Below are positions 41,854 to 53,500 of a stretch of 64,000 bases of DNA, one piece after another. Numbering within the stretch: position 1 is the stretch's first letter; each line of letters opens with the position of its first letter. The notes beneath the pieces were generated by a model that saw nothing but the letters and a program-made list of their open reading frames with translations, was not told where the DNA came from and did not search any database. The stretch comes from Siderastrea siderea (Eukaryota; Cnidaria; Anthozoa; Scleractinia; Rhizangiidae): the NCBI GenBank assembly GCA_964030785.1, contig OZ034969.1:38466401-38530400 (forward strand), written 5' to 3'. The translations under genes and the position numbers were made by a program.

Positions 41854-44800
41854 ATGGCATTATCTTGGAATCAATGTGTCATCTGCCAAAAACATACTAC
41901 AGAAGAGTTAAGATGCCCACTTAGAGCAAGTGGAGATAGGGCAGATCCTAAGGCTGTCTATAGCTTGTTTCTAAAGAATGCTGTTGAGTTTAATGCGGTG
42001 GATGCTCTACCAGTCCCTCTTTCCCTACCGCTTGACACAGATGCAGAGGTTTTGGTTGAGAAAGGGGCTTCATGGCACAAGTCATGTCATCTACAGTTCA
42101 GTTCGTCAAAGCTTAAAAAGGCAAAAGAGAGAATTGCACGTAAAAGAAAAATGGAACAAGCCGAACAAGATGACGAGGAAGTCCAAGCTCAGAAAACACG
42201 AAGGTTGTCCTCACGGCACAATAAAGAAGACTGTATATTATGTGGAAAGGGCGGCCAACTTCACGAAGTCTCTACATACGCCACTGACAAGAAGCTCCGC
42301 CAAATGATCACAGAACTTCAGGACAGTACGCTTTTACCTAAAGTTTCTGGGGTTGAGCTTATGGCAGCTGACGCAAAATACCATCTCAAATGCATGACAG
42401 ATCTGCGAAATCGCTACAGACGTCACACATCAAGTAAACGACGAGAGTCATGTGAAAAAGATGAAGAGAAAGTTAAGGAGTCTCAGGCCTTCATTGAGTT
42501 GCTTGAATATATAGAGACTTCTGTTGAAAACGGCAAGTTGATGTTTCTGCTTTCTGAGCTACATTCGTTATATGTACGTCGGCTTGAAACTTTGGGCGTT
42601 CACAAAAGTGTTAATAAAACTAGACTCAAAACATCGTTATTGGAAAACTTTCCAGAAGCTCAAGAGCAAAATGACGGCAAAAATGTTGTCATAATATTCA
42701 CGAAGGCGATTCAGGGCATGGTCAAAGAGGCATTGCAGCAAAGAGACTTCTCAGAGGATGCTGTGATTTTAGCTAAGGCCTCAGCAATTGTGCGCAGAGA
42801 CATGTTTAGTCACGAGGGATTTAAATTTTCTGGAAGTTTTACGAAAAACTGTCAAGAAAGGTCAGTTCCTGCTAGCCTAAAATCACTGGTATCAATGATA
42901 TTAACTGGTGTAAACATCGAGAACACTGAAGTTCAAGAATCACAAGCATGTTTAACAGTGTGTCAGACAATCTTCTTCAATGCCAAAGAACGATCAACCA
43001 CAAAGTCGAAAACTGGTCAGACACGGCATACCAAAGCTCGAGAGCCCCCTCTTCCGTTGTACATTGGGTTCAATGTGCACGCATTGACAAGGAGTAAGAC
43101 GCTCATAGCAAAGCTGTATCAAATGGGGATCTCCGTGTCTTACCAAAGGATCGTTGAGTTAGAAGACATGCTTGCTACCTCAGTTAGTGAGCGCTTTGAA
43201 ATGGATGGTTGTGTGGCACCTGCCTGCTTGAAAAAGGGAATTTTTACTATCGGAGCACTCGATAACATAGACCACAACCCAACATCTACGACGGCAGCCT
43301 CTTCGTTCCATGGCACTGGTATAAGTGTGTCCCAGTTACCGACGGAGAATAATCCTGGCGAGGAAAGGCCCCCAGTGACTCTACCTCCACAGGGAACAAG
43401 ACATGCACTCCCAGAGGCATATGCTACAGTTCACCCTGTAGAGCTAGACACTAGTAAAGCAGTCGTCCCGGTGTGTGAAATGAAGGAATCAGCAAGTTGT
43501 ATGGCTGTAGAGAAACAAAGGGAAGAACGGTGGGTGGAGCACTCTCTAAGAAAGTTAGACGAAGGATCAGTTTCTTCTGGTGATACAGTGACTTGGGCGG
43601 CATATCACGCCTCGACCCACACGGAAGAGGATCCACCTGCCTTAACTGCGCTACTTCCGCTGTTCTACGAAAAGGCAGCAACACCAGCGATGGTTAAGCA
43701 TGGTATGGACGTCTTGAGGCAAGCTGTAACCTTCCTTAACCCCAATCAGGTTCCTATCATCACCGTTGACCAGCCTCTTTTTGCTTTAGCGAAGATGGTT
43801 CAGTGGAAGTGGCCCATCTCCCATGGAGAGCAAGCATATGTCGTCATGCTAGGCGGCCTGCATATCGAAATGGCACTTTGGAGTTTGCTTGGCGATTTGC
43901 TGGATGGTTCTGGCTGGACTACCGCTCTGAGTGAAGCTGAAGTGGCCACCTCTGGTGTGGCAGATTCCTTCCTGAAAGCGACGCATTTGACAAGAACAAG
44001 GTAAGGGAAGTGCAAGTAAACGTAATTTTCAAAACTCACTCTTTTGGGTGGCCATAAAAATGATTGGAAAAGCTTTTTCAAGTGAAACTGACAAAGTCTC
44101 GTTAGGCTTTCATTTTAATTCCAGATGCGGAATTTGCTATTTCTACTGAGTAACATTAATATTGAAGTAAACCTATAATTAGAGTGAACATTGCATAAAA
44201 CCGCTTTAATAATTTATGATCAAAGCCAACTGAGAAAAGCAATGTGAATTTTTTAGGCACGCCCATCAAGTCACCGCTCTGGCTCTTCATAAACTAAAGA
44301 GAGAAGCATTTTCCCAGTGCTCAGATGCGACATCGATGTCTACTTGGCAGGAAGTGAGGAATCAGAGAAGCCCGACGTTTCTCTTCTGGAATTCCATCAT
44401 AGAGTATGAGGCACTAGTGTTACTCGTGATACGTGCACACCGACAGCGTAACTTCACCTTGTACGTCGAAGCCCTGGAAGAGCTCATACCTTTATTCTTT
44501 GCTCTTGACCACGTGAACTATGCACGATGGACCCCAATCCATGTTCGTGACATGAAGTCTCTTCCAGAAAGCATCGCACGGGAGTTCCAGAGGGAAGGCC
44601 ACTGGGTTCTGTCTAAGACAGGCAATAGGTTCTCCGCTATCCCTTTTGATCAAGCCCATGAGCAAGAGAACAAGGTCATCAAAAGTGCAGGTGGCGCAGT
44701 TGGCTTAACAGAGAACCCTGTAGCATTTAGGTGACTATTTATATGAACTACACAAAACTGTATACTTACTACTGCTTATTCAAAGATGAACAAAGTGAAT

Positions 44801-47024
44801 TTGCTTTATATTTAAGAAAATTTAACTCGAACCTTCGATGGTAATAGATGGAAAAGTTAGAGTTAGTGGGTGGTTCAAGTTATTGATGGTTCAATTCATC
44901 AGAGGCTGTTTGTTACAGAAGAAGATGGGAATACTAAATTTAGTTTTATTTTATTTGTTTTTAGACGATGGATGCTTTCAGGCCCTGAGACAACGAGAAT
45001 GTTGCATCAATTCGAAGAGCAATATCTACTGGAGAGTGAGGAGTCTAGTGACCGTCTAAATCATGAGATGGGACTGAGTGCACAAAAGACGTTTAAGCAG
45101 CAGGTGAACAACTTGGTAGACGTGATAAGGAAGATGGGGAACCCTTTCCTAGATGACTTCCAGGAGCTTGTTACTCTAGATAGCAGAGATTGTATGGATG
45201 ACGCTGTAGCCCAGTCCGTTGTTAACCTTGAGCAGCTCGGAAAGACACAGTACCAGGACTATGTGAAGGCAGTTATTAAAGACAGAACGATCGCAATAAG
45301 CAGTCCCATCAAGAAAAACAAGATCCCCCTTTACAGCAAACAACCCCTGCGCACCAAATCAAAGCAGTCGAAGACAATCAAGGCATTGCAGAACAACGTC
45401 GCCCTTTTTGCTCAACTGTATATCGCAATGCAGAGCCGCGATGCTGACCTTGGGGAATTCTTTTGTCATGAAGTTCAGTCATTCCCTCCGTCATTGTCCG
45501 AATTTGGAAATCTTCGTCTCCCAAGCAACAAGTCCGAGCTTCTGAAGTGCATCGCCCAGCCGCAACAATCTGAGCCTCCAACGCAATTCGACTGCAAGAT
45601 CTTTGACGGTGCTGTCATTGTCCATTGTCTTCCTGTGACTGGGGTGATCACATTTGATGACTACGCAGAGAATGTCTTCATTCCTCATATCTGCATTCAG
45701 AGTAGTAGAAGAGTTGACGTTGTCTGGGATACCTATGTACGTGATAGTTTGAAAGAATCGACACGCGAAAAGAGAGGAAAGGGCATACGCCGTAAAGTTG
45801 CTGGTGGCACCAAGCTCCCACCGAATTGGATGCAGTTCCTTCGTGATTCAGTTAACAAGGAAGAACTGTTTGCGTTTCTGACGAACAAGGTTGCTGAATA
45901 CAACTGGCCGGAGAACAAGACGGTCTACATAACATCAGGTTTTACCTTGTAACATCTTTGTCATTTCATTTGCTATATAGGAAGTAAAACACCATTGGTA
46001 TTTAAAATGATTTTCTAACAGGCACGCATATCTATATCTTTAATTTTAGGGACTTCTGTGATCTCCATTGGCTCAGACAGATCCTTTCCTGAATGCAATC
46101 ACGAGGAGGCAGACACAAGGATCGTCATCCATGTTCTCCATGCCATTCAAGCTGAACAGACCAAATCAGTACTCGTTAGGACCGTTGACACGGATGTCAT
46201 CGTTATCTTGATAGGAAAGTTCAACAAGCTCAGAGCAATTCAGCCCGACTTGGAATTGTGGGTGGGGTTTGGAACAGGACGTAATTTTTCATTTTTAAGC
46301 ATCAACAACATTTGTGCAAGTCTAGGGGAAGCGCAATCGAGGTCTCTACCTGTGTTTCACGCACTGACGGGCTGTGACACTACCTCCACCTTCTATGGGA
46401 AAGGAAAGAAGTCCGCCTGGCAGGCATGGAAGCTGTTTCCTGGAGTAACTCCGACATTTGAGTTCCTTGCAAATAACCCCTTTCACCAGCTGACTGTGGA
46501 TTCAGACCATTTCAAGCGCATTGAGAGGTTCACAGTCATCTTATTCGACAAGTTGAGCCCGTTAGATTCCATTAACAAGACAAGAATGGAGCTCTTTTGC
46601 AAGAACAACCGAGACATGGACAAGCTTCCACCAACGCAGGTAAACATGGCAACGTGCTAATTTTTTCGTCGTTATTTTTAATTTTAACCATTTTAAAACA
46701 TACGTGTAATTATTTTCATTTCATTTTACTCGAAAGGATGCGCTTCTTCAGCATGTCAACCGTGCAGTTTTCCAAGCAGGAATCTGGACAACCAGTGAGG
46801 ACTCAGAGCAGGCAATTCCATCACCTGAGCAGTTCTCCTGGAAAATCGAGGATGGTGTATGGGTCCCCAAGTGGATAAGCATCCCGGAAGTGTCAAAGGC
46901 ATGCAGCGAGCTCATTCGGTGTACTTGTAAAGGAGAATGCACTAGATGCAAGTGTTTCAAGGCGTCATTAGAGTGCACACCGCTTTGCAAATGCAAATGT
47001 CCAAGTAGTGTAAATAATTTCTGA
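41854..47024 (+). CDS. Academ-like transposase / XPG-like nuclease fusion, five coding exons
   Basis: Exons 41854-44000, 44257-44730, 44965-45938, 46050-46639 and 46737-47024 have GT/AG borders and matching phases, giving 4,473 nt (1,490 residues) without a stop. Cys-rich N-terminal modules: CVICQK (~residue 8) and CILCGKGG (~127). Transposase part: GALDNIDHN (~467), ITVDQPLFAL (~636), GGLHIEM (~667) and FDQAHEQENK (~846) are likely D, D and E regions. Nuclease part: VVWDTYVRDSLKE (~1124), HEEADTR (~1214), VDTDVIVIL (~1244) and LTGCDTTSTFYGKG (~1302) follow XPG/FEN order (N-region Asp, acidic I-region, GxD helix-hairpin). A C-terminal CxC-rich cluster (~1454-1486) may bind DNA. The start is the first ATG in the large exon; a noncoding first exon near 41472-41503 is possible. 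Likely functional. Confidence 0.85.
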
Positions 47025-47279
47025 ACAGTAATGTTATCATTTCCATCTTTAGTAGACAGTCTAAAGAGCCAAACAAATTAAGGAGTGATTTTAATTGCGA
47101 GACGTGTGCGCGTTGTCAGTTAAGGTTCATTTGACATGTAAATGTCCCGGAATCACTGCTCGGAAACGACCGTGTGACGATTGGATTTTATTGTTTAGGA
47201 TGTGACTTGGGTGGTAAATTTCAGGTCATAAGTTTATTGAATCAGAACTTAGAAGGCTGACCCCAAAGGTCTTTGTTTT

Positions 47280-47582
47280 AAACTAATATGTAGTTATTAT
47301 TGGCCAGCTTTCGCAGCAACGCTAAACATGGTCACAATTACTGAGTGGAGACTGAGCACTAGTAGTATACTCATAAAACTAGTTAAAACAGCATATTAAA
47401 AGCTAAACATTATATTAGAAATTTGAAAACTGATGTTAAAATCTGTTTTTAAAACTGATATGTAATTATTATTGGCAAGTCTTGGTAGCAACGCCGAAAA
47501 TGGCCGCAGATACCGAGTGGAGACTGAGTACTAGAAGTATGCCTGTAACTAGTTTAAATAGCATATTAAAAGCTAAACATCA
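47280..47582. repeat. Imperfect tandem copies (47280-47406, 47455-47582)
   Basis: The phrases GTA(G/A)TTATTATTGGC, GAGTGGAGACTGAG and GCATATTAAAAGCTAAACAT occur in both, about 175 bp apart, inside the Academ-like element 3' of its gene. Confidence 0.75.
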
Positions 47583-47870
47583 CCAAGTAAGTCTAAAAAT
47601 GTCATTTTGTGTTTGCTCTAAACAAAATTACACGAAACAAACACCAACAACATTCCCTGTACAGGTAGCCCAAATCTTTATTTTCAATGGCACTTCATTA
47701 TCTAAGGCAAAACTTAAATATCCCATAATTCTCAAAATAGAGCCGCTTGCGATGGGCACCCCCTCTAGTATTAATCAGTAAGTGTCAATGAAGCTCTGTG
47801 CCAAATTTGGCACTTTTGTCACGTTTGTAACGATCCGGCCCATATTTTGCACTAAGAGACCTGACTATTA

Positions 47871-48250
47871 ATAGAAAAACACCTGTTACTGTTCTCAGAA
47901 GTGGCCTTGTTGTGTCGAAAAGCTTCCCGGTGCTTGGTGCCACACCAGATGCCAAAGTTGTCGATTTCGGATGTTCAGTCTGCTTTGGTTTAGCTGAAGT
48001 GAAATGTCCGCACACAAAGATTCACGTGACACCACTGGATGCCTGTTCAGATCCAGGTTTTTTAGTGTAGACTAAAGAGAGACCATGCCTACTATGCCCA
48101 GGTGCAAGGACAGATGGGCATCACTGGTGCCAAGCGGTGTGAGTTTATTATGTACACTAGTAAAGGGTTGTATGTCAAAAGAATTGCATTTGATGCTGTC
48201 TTTTGGCAGGACCTAAGAAAAAACTTGTTCAGTATTATTTTGAACATTTT
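47871..48250 (+). pseudogene. ISL2EU accessory protein: rest of YqaJ nuclease domain
   Basis: NRKTPVTVLRSGLVVSKSFP, LGATPDAKVVDFGCSVCFG, LAEVKCPHTKIHVT, then AYYAQVQGQMGITGAKRCEF. These match a YqaJ-type (lambda exonuclease-like, PD-(D/E)xK) fold with D in TPDAK, E-x-K in LAEVK, and a Gln-rich strand. A stop at about 48069 and a frameshift near 48075 break it. YqaJ enzymes resect DNA ends, plausibly during element repair or replication. Confidence 0.8.
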
Positions 48251-48422
48251 TAGAGTTTTGCAGCAGCAGATTTTCATAATTCAGCAACATGCCATTAATT
48301 AGTGTTATGGGATTTTTCTTATGTCCTCCTTGCCATTGTCTGTTTTTACATAAGCTAGCTTTTTATTTCACAGGAACTATTTACAAGAATTCTCGCCCTA
48401 GTTTAAGAAACGTGAAATTGAT

Positions 48423-49298
48423 TCAAGTTATGAAAATTCGACTTACTGTAGATGTAGAGACATGGAAAAGGTGACCGAAATGATCTTCACGAAAGCCTTG
48501 TCTGAGTCTACACATTACAAGAAAATACTCATCGAGTGGCCTCAGTGTTCTGTTCCTGCCTCTTTTGCTCCCAGTAACTCCCATATCTGATGAGGGAGTT
48601 TGATTAGATGAAAGCCAGTACGTTCTATTTTCGCCTGAAGATCCAGGGTTTAAGTATCTGAACACCACCAAAAGTTCAACATAAAATAGCTTACTTTGGA
48701 GCTGTTCATTTCGTCACTGAAGGTCTTTAACTTGTGCTTGTAACTCATCAATTTGCTGCTCCAGCTGACGTATTCGTCACTCTTCACTTTCAGTTAGGTC
48801 GTGGTCCTTTTGCGGCGTTTTCCTCGGTGGCGTCTTAAGCACCTGCTCATGTGTCAAGTGACCTTCATCTCCGTGAGTTTCTTCGCTAGTGTCGTTGGTG
48901 GAATCGTCGTCAGAAACGTCCATGATATTTTCCTCACTAGTACTGTTGTCGCTGATTGTAGAGCTACGTTCTTTTCCACTTTCCAATTCCCGTGGTGTTG
49001 GCGCTTTATGCTTACGTGGAGAAGTGCGAGTCCACAAGAACAACGAAGGAACAGCGTTTGGTCGCAAAGACATCTTCCCGGACAAGGATTTCTTGAGCTC
49101 ATACTCCCTGAAATGCCTGGAACAGACTTTTGTTGACAGTTTCACCTTGAAGTGTTTTCCTTCTTCCCGTCGAATGGCATGGATCCACTTTTTCCAGAGC
49201 GTTTTCTTGGTGGGAAACTTAAAATGGGAGACTTAACTCCCCTCATCTTCTCGATAACCTTTCATTGTACAGTTCGGTACACAGCAATGAGTTGGCAT
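48423..49298 (-). pseudogene. ISL2EU THAP-domain transposase, N-terminal part
   Basis: Starts MPTHCCVPNCTMKGY at 49298. The THAP C2CH zinc finger continues with HFKFPTKKTLWKKWIHAIRR, KVCSRHF and LRPNAVPSLFLW. An acidic Ser/Thr-rich linker follows, then an HTH_Tnp_4-like region (RPLDEYFLVMCRLRQG, HVSTSTVSRIFIT) ending near 48423. The DDE catalytic domain is absent. An in-frame TAA near 49233 breaks the THAP domain. THAP domains bind the TIR DNA. Interior deletion has joined this end to the YqaJ relic. Confidence 0.75.
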
Positions 49299-49587
49299 TT
49301 TCCTCTTCTCGCAGGCGAATTTACAATAGAAAACTAAGTTGGAGTTGTACAAAGAACAGAAGGTCAAGCCAGTTTTTTTTACACGTGTACCAAAGATGTG
49401 GAAAACACTACCATAATTTATCGCTCCCGCGCCACCATGTTTTTCTACGAGGCCTTTCTAGCCTCGCTTTGATGCTATAGTTACCAGTCCGCCCAAGCGA
49501 TCTGCCATTTATGAAAGTCATGTATGCAATGTAAACCTTAGCGCACATAGGGACTTGGAACTAGTACTCATATCTCCCCTCGGTTTT

Positions 49588-49618
49588 CAAGATGGCAGCC
49601 GCCACTAAGAAAAGGTGA
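49588..49618 (+). other. Possible first exon (ATGGCAGCC...GTGAGT)
   Basis: A Kozak-like AAGATGGCAGCCGCC followed by AAAAG/GTGAGT. The arrangement parallels 41472-41503, and the next exon candidate is at 60306, where an Academ-like N-terminal fragment begins. If so, the intron contains the 9.7 kb Mutator-like insertion. Confidence 0.35.
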
Positions 49619-50035
49619 GTGTTAATACTCATGTTATTCAGGGTTTTCAAAAGCACCCAACGCCTGACGCAAGTCACCGGCTACTTTTAACATTTGCACC
49701 GGGTACTGATTACAGATGAAGATATTTTTGCCCATATTTTAATTCAAGTGAATGGTGCCTCCCAGAAAATGCACTAGAATGCATCTCCAGGTATGCAAAT
49801 TTTAAAAACTTCCCGGCTCTCCAGGAGGGGGTACCACTCTCCCGAACCCTTCCCCATGCGGCTTCGCCACAATAAAGCTCTGGCTACTCTGATAACTCCA
49901 GCTGGTACTTTTTTTCAAATTGAAAACCTTGGTTATTCAAGCCTTCCTGTTTCTTTTTCTACCAAAAGTTCGCGAGTAATTGAGTGCAGTTTAGCTACTG
50001 AGGTCAAGCAAATTTAAAAGAGCCAAGTTTGGTTT

Positions 50036-50334
50036 TCAGAATTGAGATAAGGACTCTATTCGTCTAACTTCAGGCACATAAATGTACCTCGGTAGCTCAA
50101 GTACATTTTTATGATGAATATATTTTTATGGGTCTATCAATTATAAAGCTTTATCTATCTATGAGAATTGGCTTTGAACCGAGTATGTGAGAGTTGGGTT
50201 TTTAGAATTGAGATAAGAAGTCTATTTGTCTAACTTCAGGCATATAAATGAATTTCGGTAGCTCAAATACATGTTTACTTTCAATGAATATTAATGTAAC
50301 TGTTGTGAGTTTATCAATTTATGATAATTTATCT
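50036..50334. repeat. Tandem ~170 bp repeat, interrupted by the Mutator-like insertion
   Basis: The phrases TTTAGAATTGAGATAAG(A/G), TCTAACTTCAGGCA(C/T)ATAAATG and GGTAGCTCAA(G/A)TACAT are in two tandem copies here. A third partial copy continues at 60047-60130 beyond the insertion (ATCTATGAGAACTGGTTTTG; CAGAATTGAGATAAGAAG). Confidence 0.8.
50326..50334. other. Target-site duplication (left), AATTTATCT
   Basis: Identical to 60047-60055; 9 bp is the usual Mutator target duplication length. Confidence 0.85.
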
Positions 50335-50504
50335 GGGGGAGGCTATTATGCGAGCCTGCGAGCCCGACCTTTTTTTTGCGAGCCGCGAGCCTCTTTTGCA
50401 AGCCCCCAAATTTTCCCGCCAAAAAATCCAAAAAAGGACATAATGCCCTATTATGGTCTTTAATACATGAGGTCTTCATCTCTTCGAGTGTTCTCACTGC
50501 AAAC

Positions 50505-53500
50505 ATGGCAGCAAGTGACCATGGTGAGTTTTTCTCTTTATTTCTATCAATAGTGTGTTTGTAATGAAAAACCTTATCTTCTGTAGAAATTCTAGCCTTG
50601 AAGTTAATAACAATATGTTACCCAGATACTAATTTAGCACTGACATTGTTTATAATGATTCTCTCAAATTTATCAGATTTTGACAGCTCCAATCTTGGCG
50701 CGGGAGTTTATAGCAAGGTGAGTATTTGGCTATTTGTTATGTGAATAGTTTTGATTTCTTTCGATCTTTTTCCGATTATTGAACTTTGGCATTCCTTTGC
50801 TTCGAATAGTTGAACTGTTTGCAAACGTCAAATGTGTAAAGATCTAGGATCGACCATGACCAATTATCTCTTTTAAATAGGCTTAGTATACGCACACGTA
50901 GTGAAGTATTGAAAAAAATTAACGTGCACTGCTTTTCGAAGGGCGAAGTTTGGCGTTGTTTACAGAGATTTGAATTGTTAGTAAAGTACATAAGGGAATT
51001 CTATTTCACCCAGGATTGTCCGAATTCGAGCTGGAACTTTTATTTACTGAATTGATCGCCGCGATCGTAACGCAGTCATGTGAGGGAATGCACAGGACAA
51101 GTTTACTTTATTGTTGTTTCACATGTAAAGCTTAGTGCTTGTTTCAGAGACCAAAAAAGACTATTATAAATAAGGAAAGTTGTTTGTCGCCCACTAATTC
51201 AAACTAATTTTAGTTGCATTTACGCACCTTCTTTCACAGTGCATGTAACATGAGCAAAGCTCGGCACTGATTGTGTACATAAACTAAACCAACTCAACTT
51301 CGGAATTTCAATGCCGGGCACACGGGTTCTATCAACAAACTTTAACAGTGCTCGAAAAATCGAAGTTAACGGTTGTATAGTCTTCTCCAAAAAGTCGACC
51401 NNNNNNNNNNNNNNNNNNNNNNNNNNNNNNNNNNNNNNNNNNNNNNNNNNNNNNNNNNNNNNNNNNNNNNNNNNNNNNNNNNNNNNNNNNNNNNNNNNNN
51501 NNNNNNNNNNNNNNNNNNNNNNNNNNNNNNNNNNNNNNNNNNNNNNNNNNNNNNNNNNNNNNNNNNNNNNNNNNNNNNNNNNNNNNNNNNNNNNNNNNNN
51601 ATAAATTTTACCGGGCAACCGTTTTTTAGTAAAATCAAGAGCCTTGTTGCCGAAGGAAAAAGCAACGGACAATTAACCGAGCCAAAAATAGAAAATAAAT
51701 TATTCATTTCCGTGACGGTTTAATATTTGTGTTGTCGATGTATCAACTTGAAAATTTTTTCTAATTCTTGTCATTTAAACGTTTATTATAAGGATATCCC
51801 TAGATTTTAGATAAGCAACCTGTAAACAGGTAATGGAAAAGACAAACAAAGTTTCATATCTGAAAATGTAATCCGAGATACAAGTCCGCTCGAGGAAATT
51901 AAATTTACAGAGGAAATAGTAGTTTCATGGATTCTCACGCGTGAAAGAAAATTTAAAGTTTTTTTTTTTGCTTCTCCTGGTAGTTGTAGCATTTACTTAA
52001 ATAAAACGTTTACCTATAAATGTTATTTGTGTTTTTTATTTGTACCTTTTGATTTACAGATTCGGTTGTTCCAGGAAAAATACCCCCTCCCCTCCCAACG
52101 ACGGATGGGTTTTCGGAGATTCTCGTGGGGTGGGGGCGGCGGTGCGTTCAGTACGGTGGGGGGTGCGCTCGGTGTGTTTTTTCTTCAAAAACCATTTCGT
52201 TTTCTTTTCGGTACAAATTTGCATACAGGAAATGTGTTGATGGATGGATAGATACACAAACATACATACAAAACTGTCCATCCAAAGCAGCTGGGAAGGA
52301 GTTGGGGATGAGTTTCATCAATACTATTGCTTAAATCATAATTATTCCTTTTACATACATGTATTTTATTTTAGGAATTGTCTGTCATTGACTTAACAAA
52401 AGGGAGCACTCCTAAAAAGGATTACAGCAAGGTGAGGTGAATGAAATGTTTAAGAATTGTTAACTTTGGCACTTTGATCCTTATTTGGTTTCTTTCAGGC
52501 TATGTAAACAAATTATATATTATTGGCATTCGCTCTCGCATCCTCAAAAGCTCATTCTCTTTTTGTTTAATAATTTCTCCTTTTCAATTTACAGACTGGA
52601 TCCACTTGGGAGTGCAAAAAGTGTACACTTATAAATGAGGAATCATCAGAGATTTGTATTGTTTGTGACTCATCAAAGCCGTATACTGCACCACCCATTA
52701 GGATTGACATCTTTGATTCACCTCAAAGTCCAGACAAAAAAAGGATACGAAGGTGTGTAAAAAATTACTTCATTGGGTAAGAACAGCATCATACAGAAAA
52801 CCCACATCACGACTAAGTGGTTTACAAAGGCTCCTCTATTAAGATAATGTAAACTATGCAAATATTGTAGTAACAATGACTCAACTAATTATTACTTAGT
52901 TACTCTTCAAATAGGTATTACCAGAAACCCATTAGGGTTGGAACGCATAATACATGCTCCCAGCCTTTAAATATTCAGTTTGCTAAGTACCATGTTTGGA
53001 AAACCTCGCACCAATCCTTCACGATTTCTCTTGCGCGTTAATGCACGGCATTGCGTGATATTTCAGTTATTTCAGTCACTTTTGGGTAATTTGTGACAGT
53101 CACGTTGACCCAGTGTCTCCCTTACCATAGGAATGAAGATACTAAACCAATTTCCTCAGCAATCAGAAACCTTTCATTTGAAAAGTGTTTGAAGGGACCC
53201 AGTACAGCATCAGAGTATTCAAGGTGATTACGTCAAACCTTCTTGTGAAGTGAAAGTTGATGCTTTTCTCATGTTTTCAGCTCTTTATTGCTAGATATAC
53301 AGCTAATTTAGCTTCAGGAGTATAACATTGCTTACTTTCTTGCCAATTTGTTTAACTGTGGCTTTTGTAATTTATTGCAGCCCATCTTGTGAGATTCCTG
53401 CAGTCATACCTTGAATCAGATAGTGACGATGAGTTAGAACTAATGAAATGTGCATGGAAGACCAATACAGGACAAGGTAAAAAATGGCAACTGTGAATTA

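Larger units (their letters stand above)
41089..47867 (+). mobile_element. Complete Academ-like (AcademX-type) DNA transposon
   Basis: 6,779 bp with imperfect TIRs of about 110 bp beginning TAGTCAGGTCTCTTAG, and a 3 bp TTA target duplication. A block of GAGGGGGTGCCC is shared at the inner part of both TIRs (41181 and 47754-47765). It encodes one apparently intact five-exon gene that joins a DDE-like transposase to an XPG/FEN-like nuclease. XPG nuclease and short 3-4 bp duplications are what I recall for Academ transposons. It is a clean insertion in the ISL2EU relic's YqaJ gene. Confidence 0.88.
40690..49495. mobile_element. ISL2EU (IS4EU)-like DNA transposon relic
   Basis: Inverted ends match: TGGTAACTAC...AACGAGGCTAGAAAGGCCTCG at 40690-40735, and CGAGGCCTTTCTAGCCTCG...ATAGTTACCA at 49449-49490. 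Inside, a YqaJ-nuclease gene runs rightward from the left end and a THAP/HTH transposase gene runs leftward from the right end. From memory, ISL2EU elements carry exactly these two proteins. The middle is deleted (no SWIM exons, no DDE domain), and the YqaJ gene is split by the Academ-like element at 41089-47867. No clear 2 bp target duplication was verified. Confidence 0.75.

Noticed and set aside
41181..47765. GAGGGGGTGCCC as the outer ends of the Academ-like element
   Set aside because: Inverted similarity continues outward to TAGTCAGG at 41089 and 47867, where a TTA duplication and restored YqaJ frame fix the true ends.
51220..51723. Open frames crossing the N gap
   Set aside because: They run through 200 unknown bases and carry no recognisable residues on either side.
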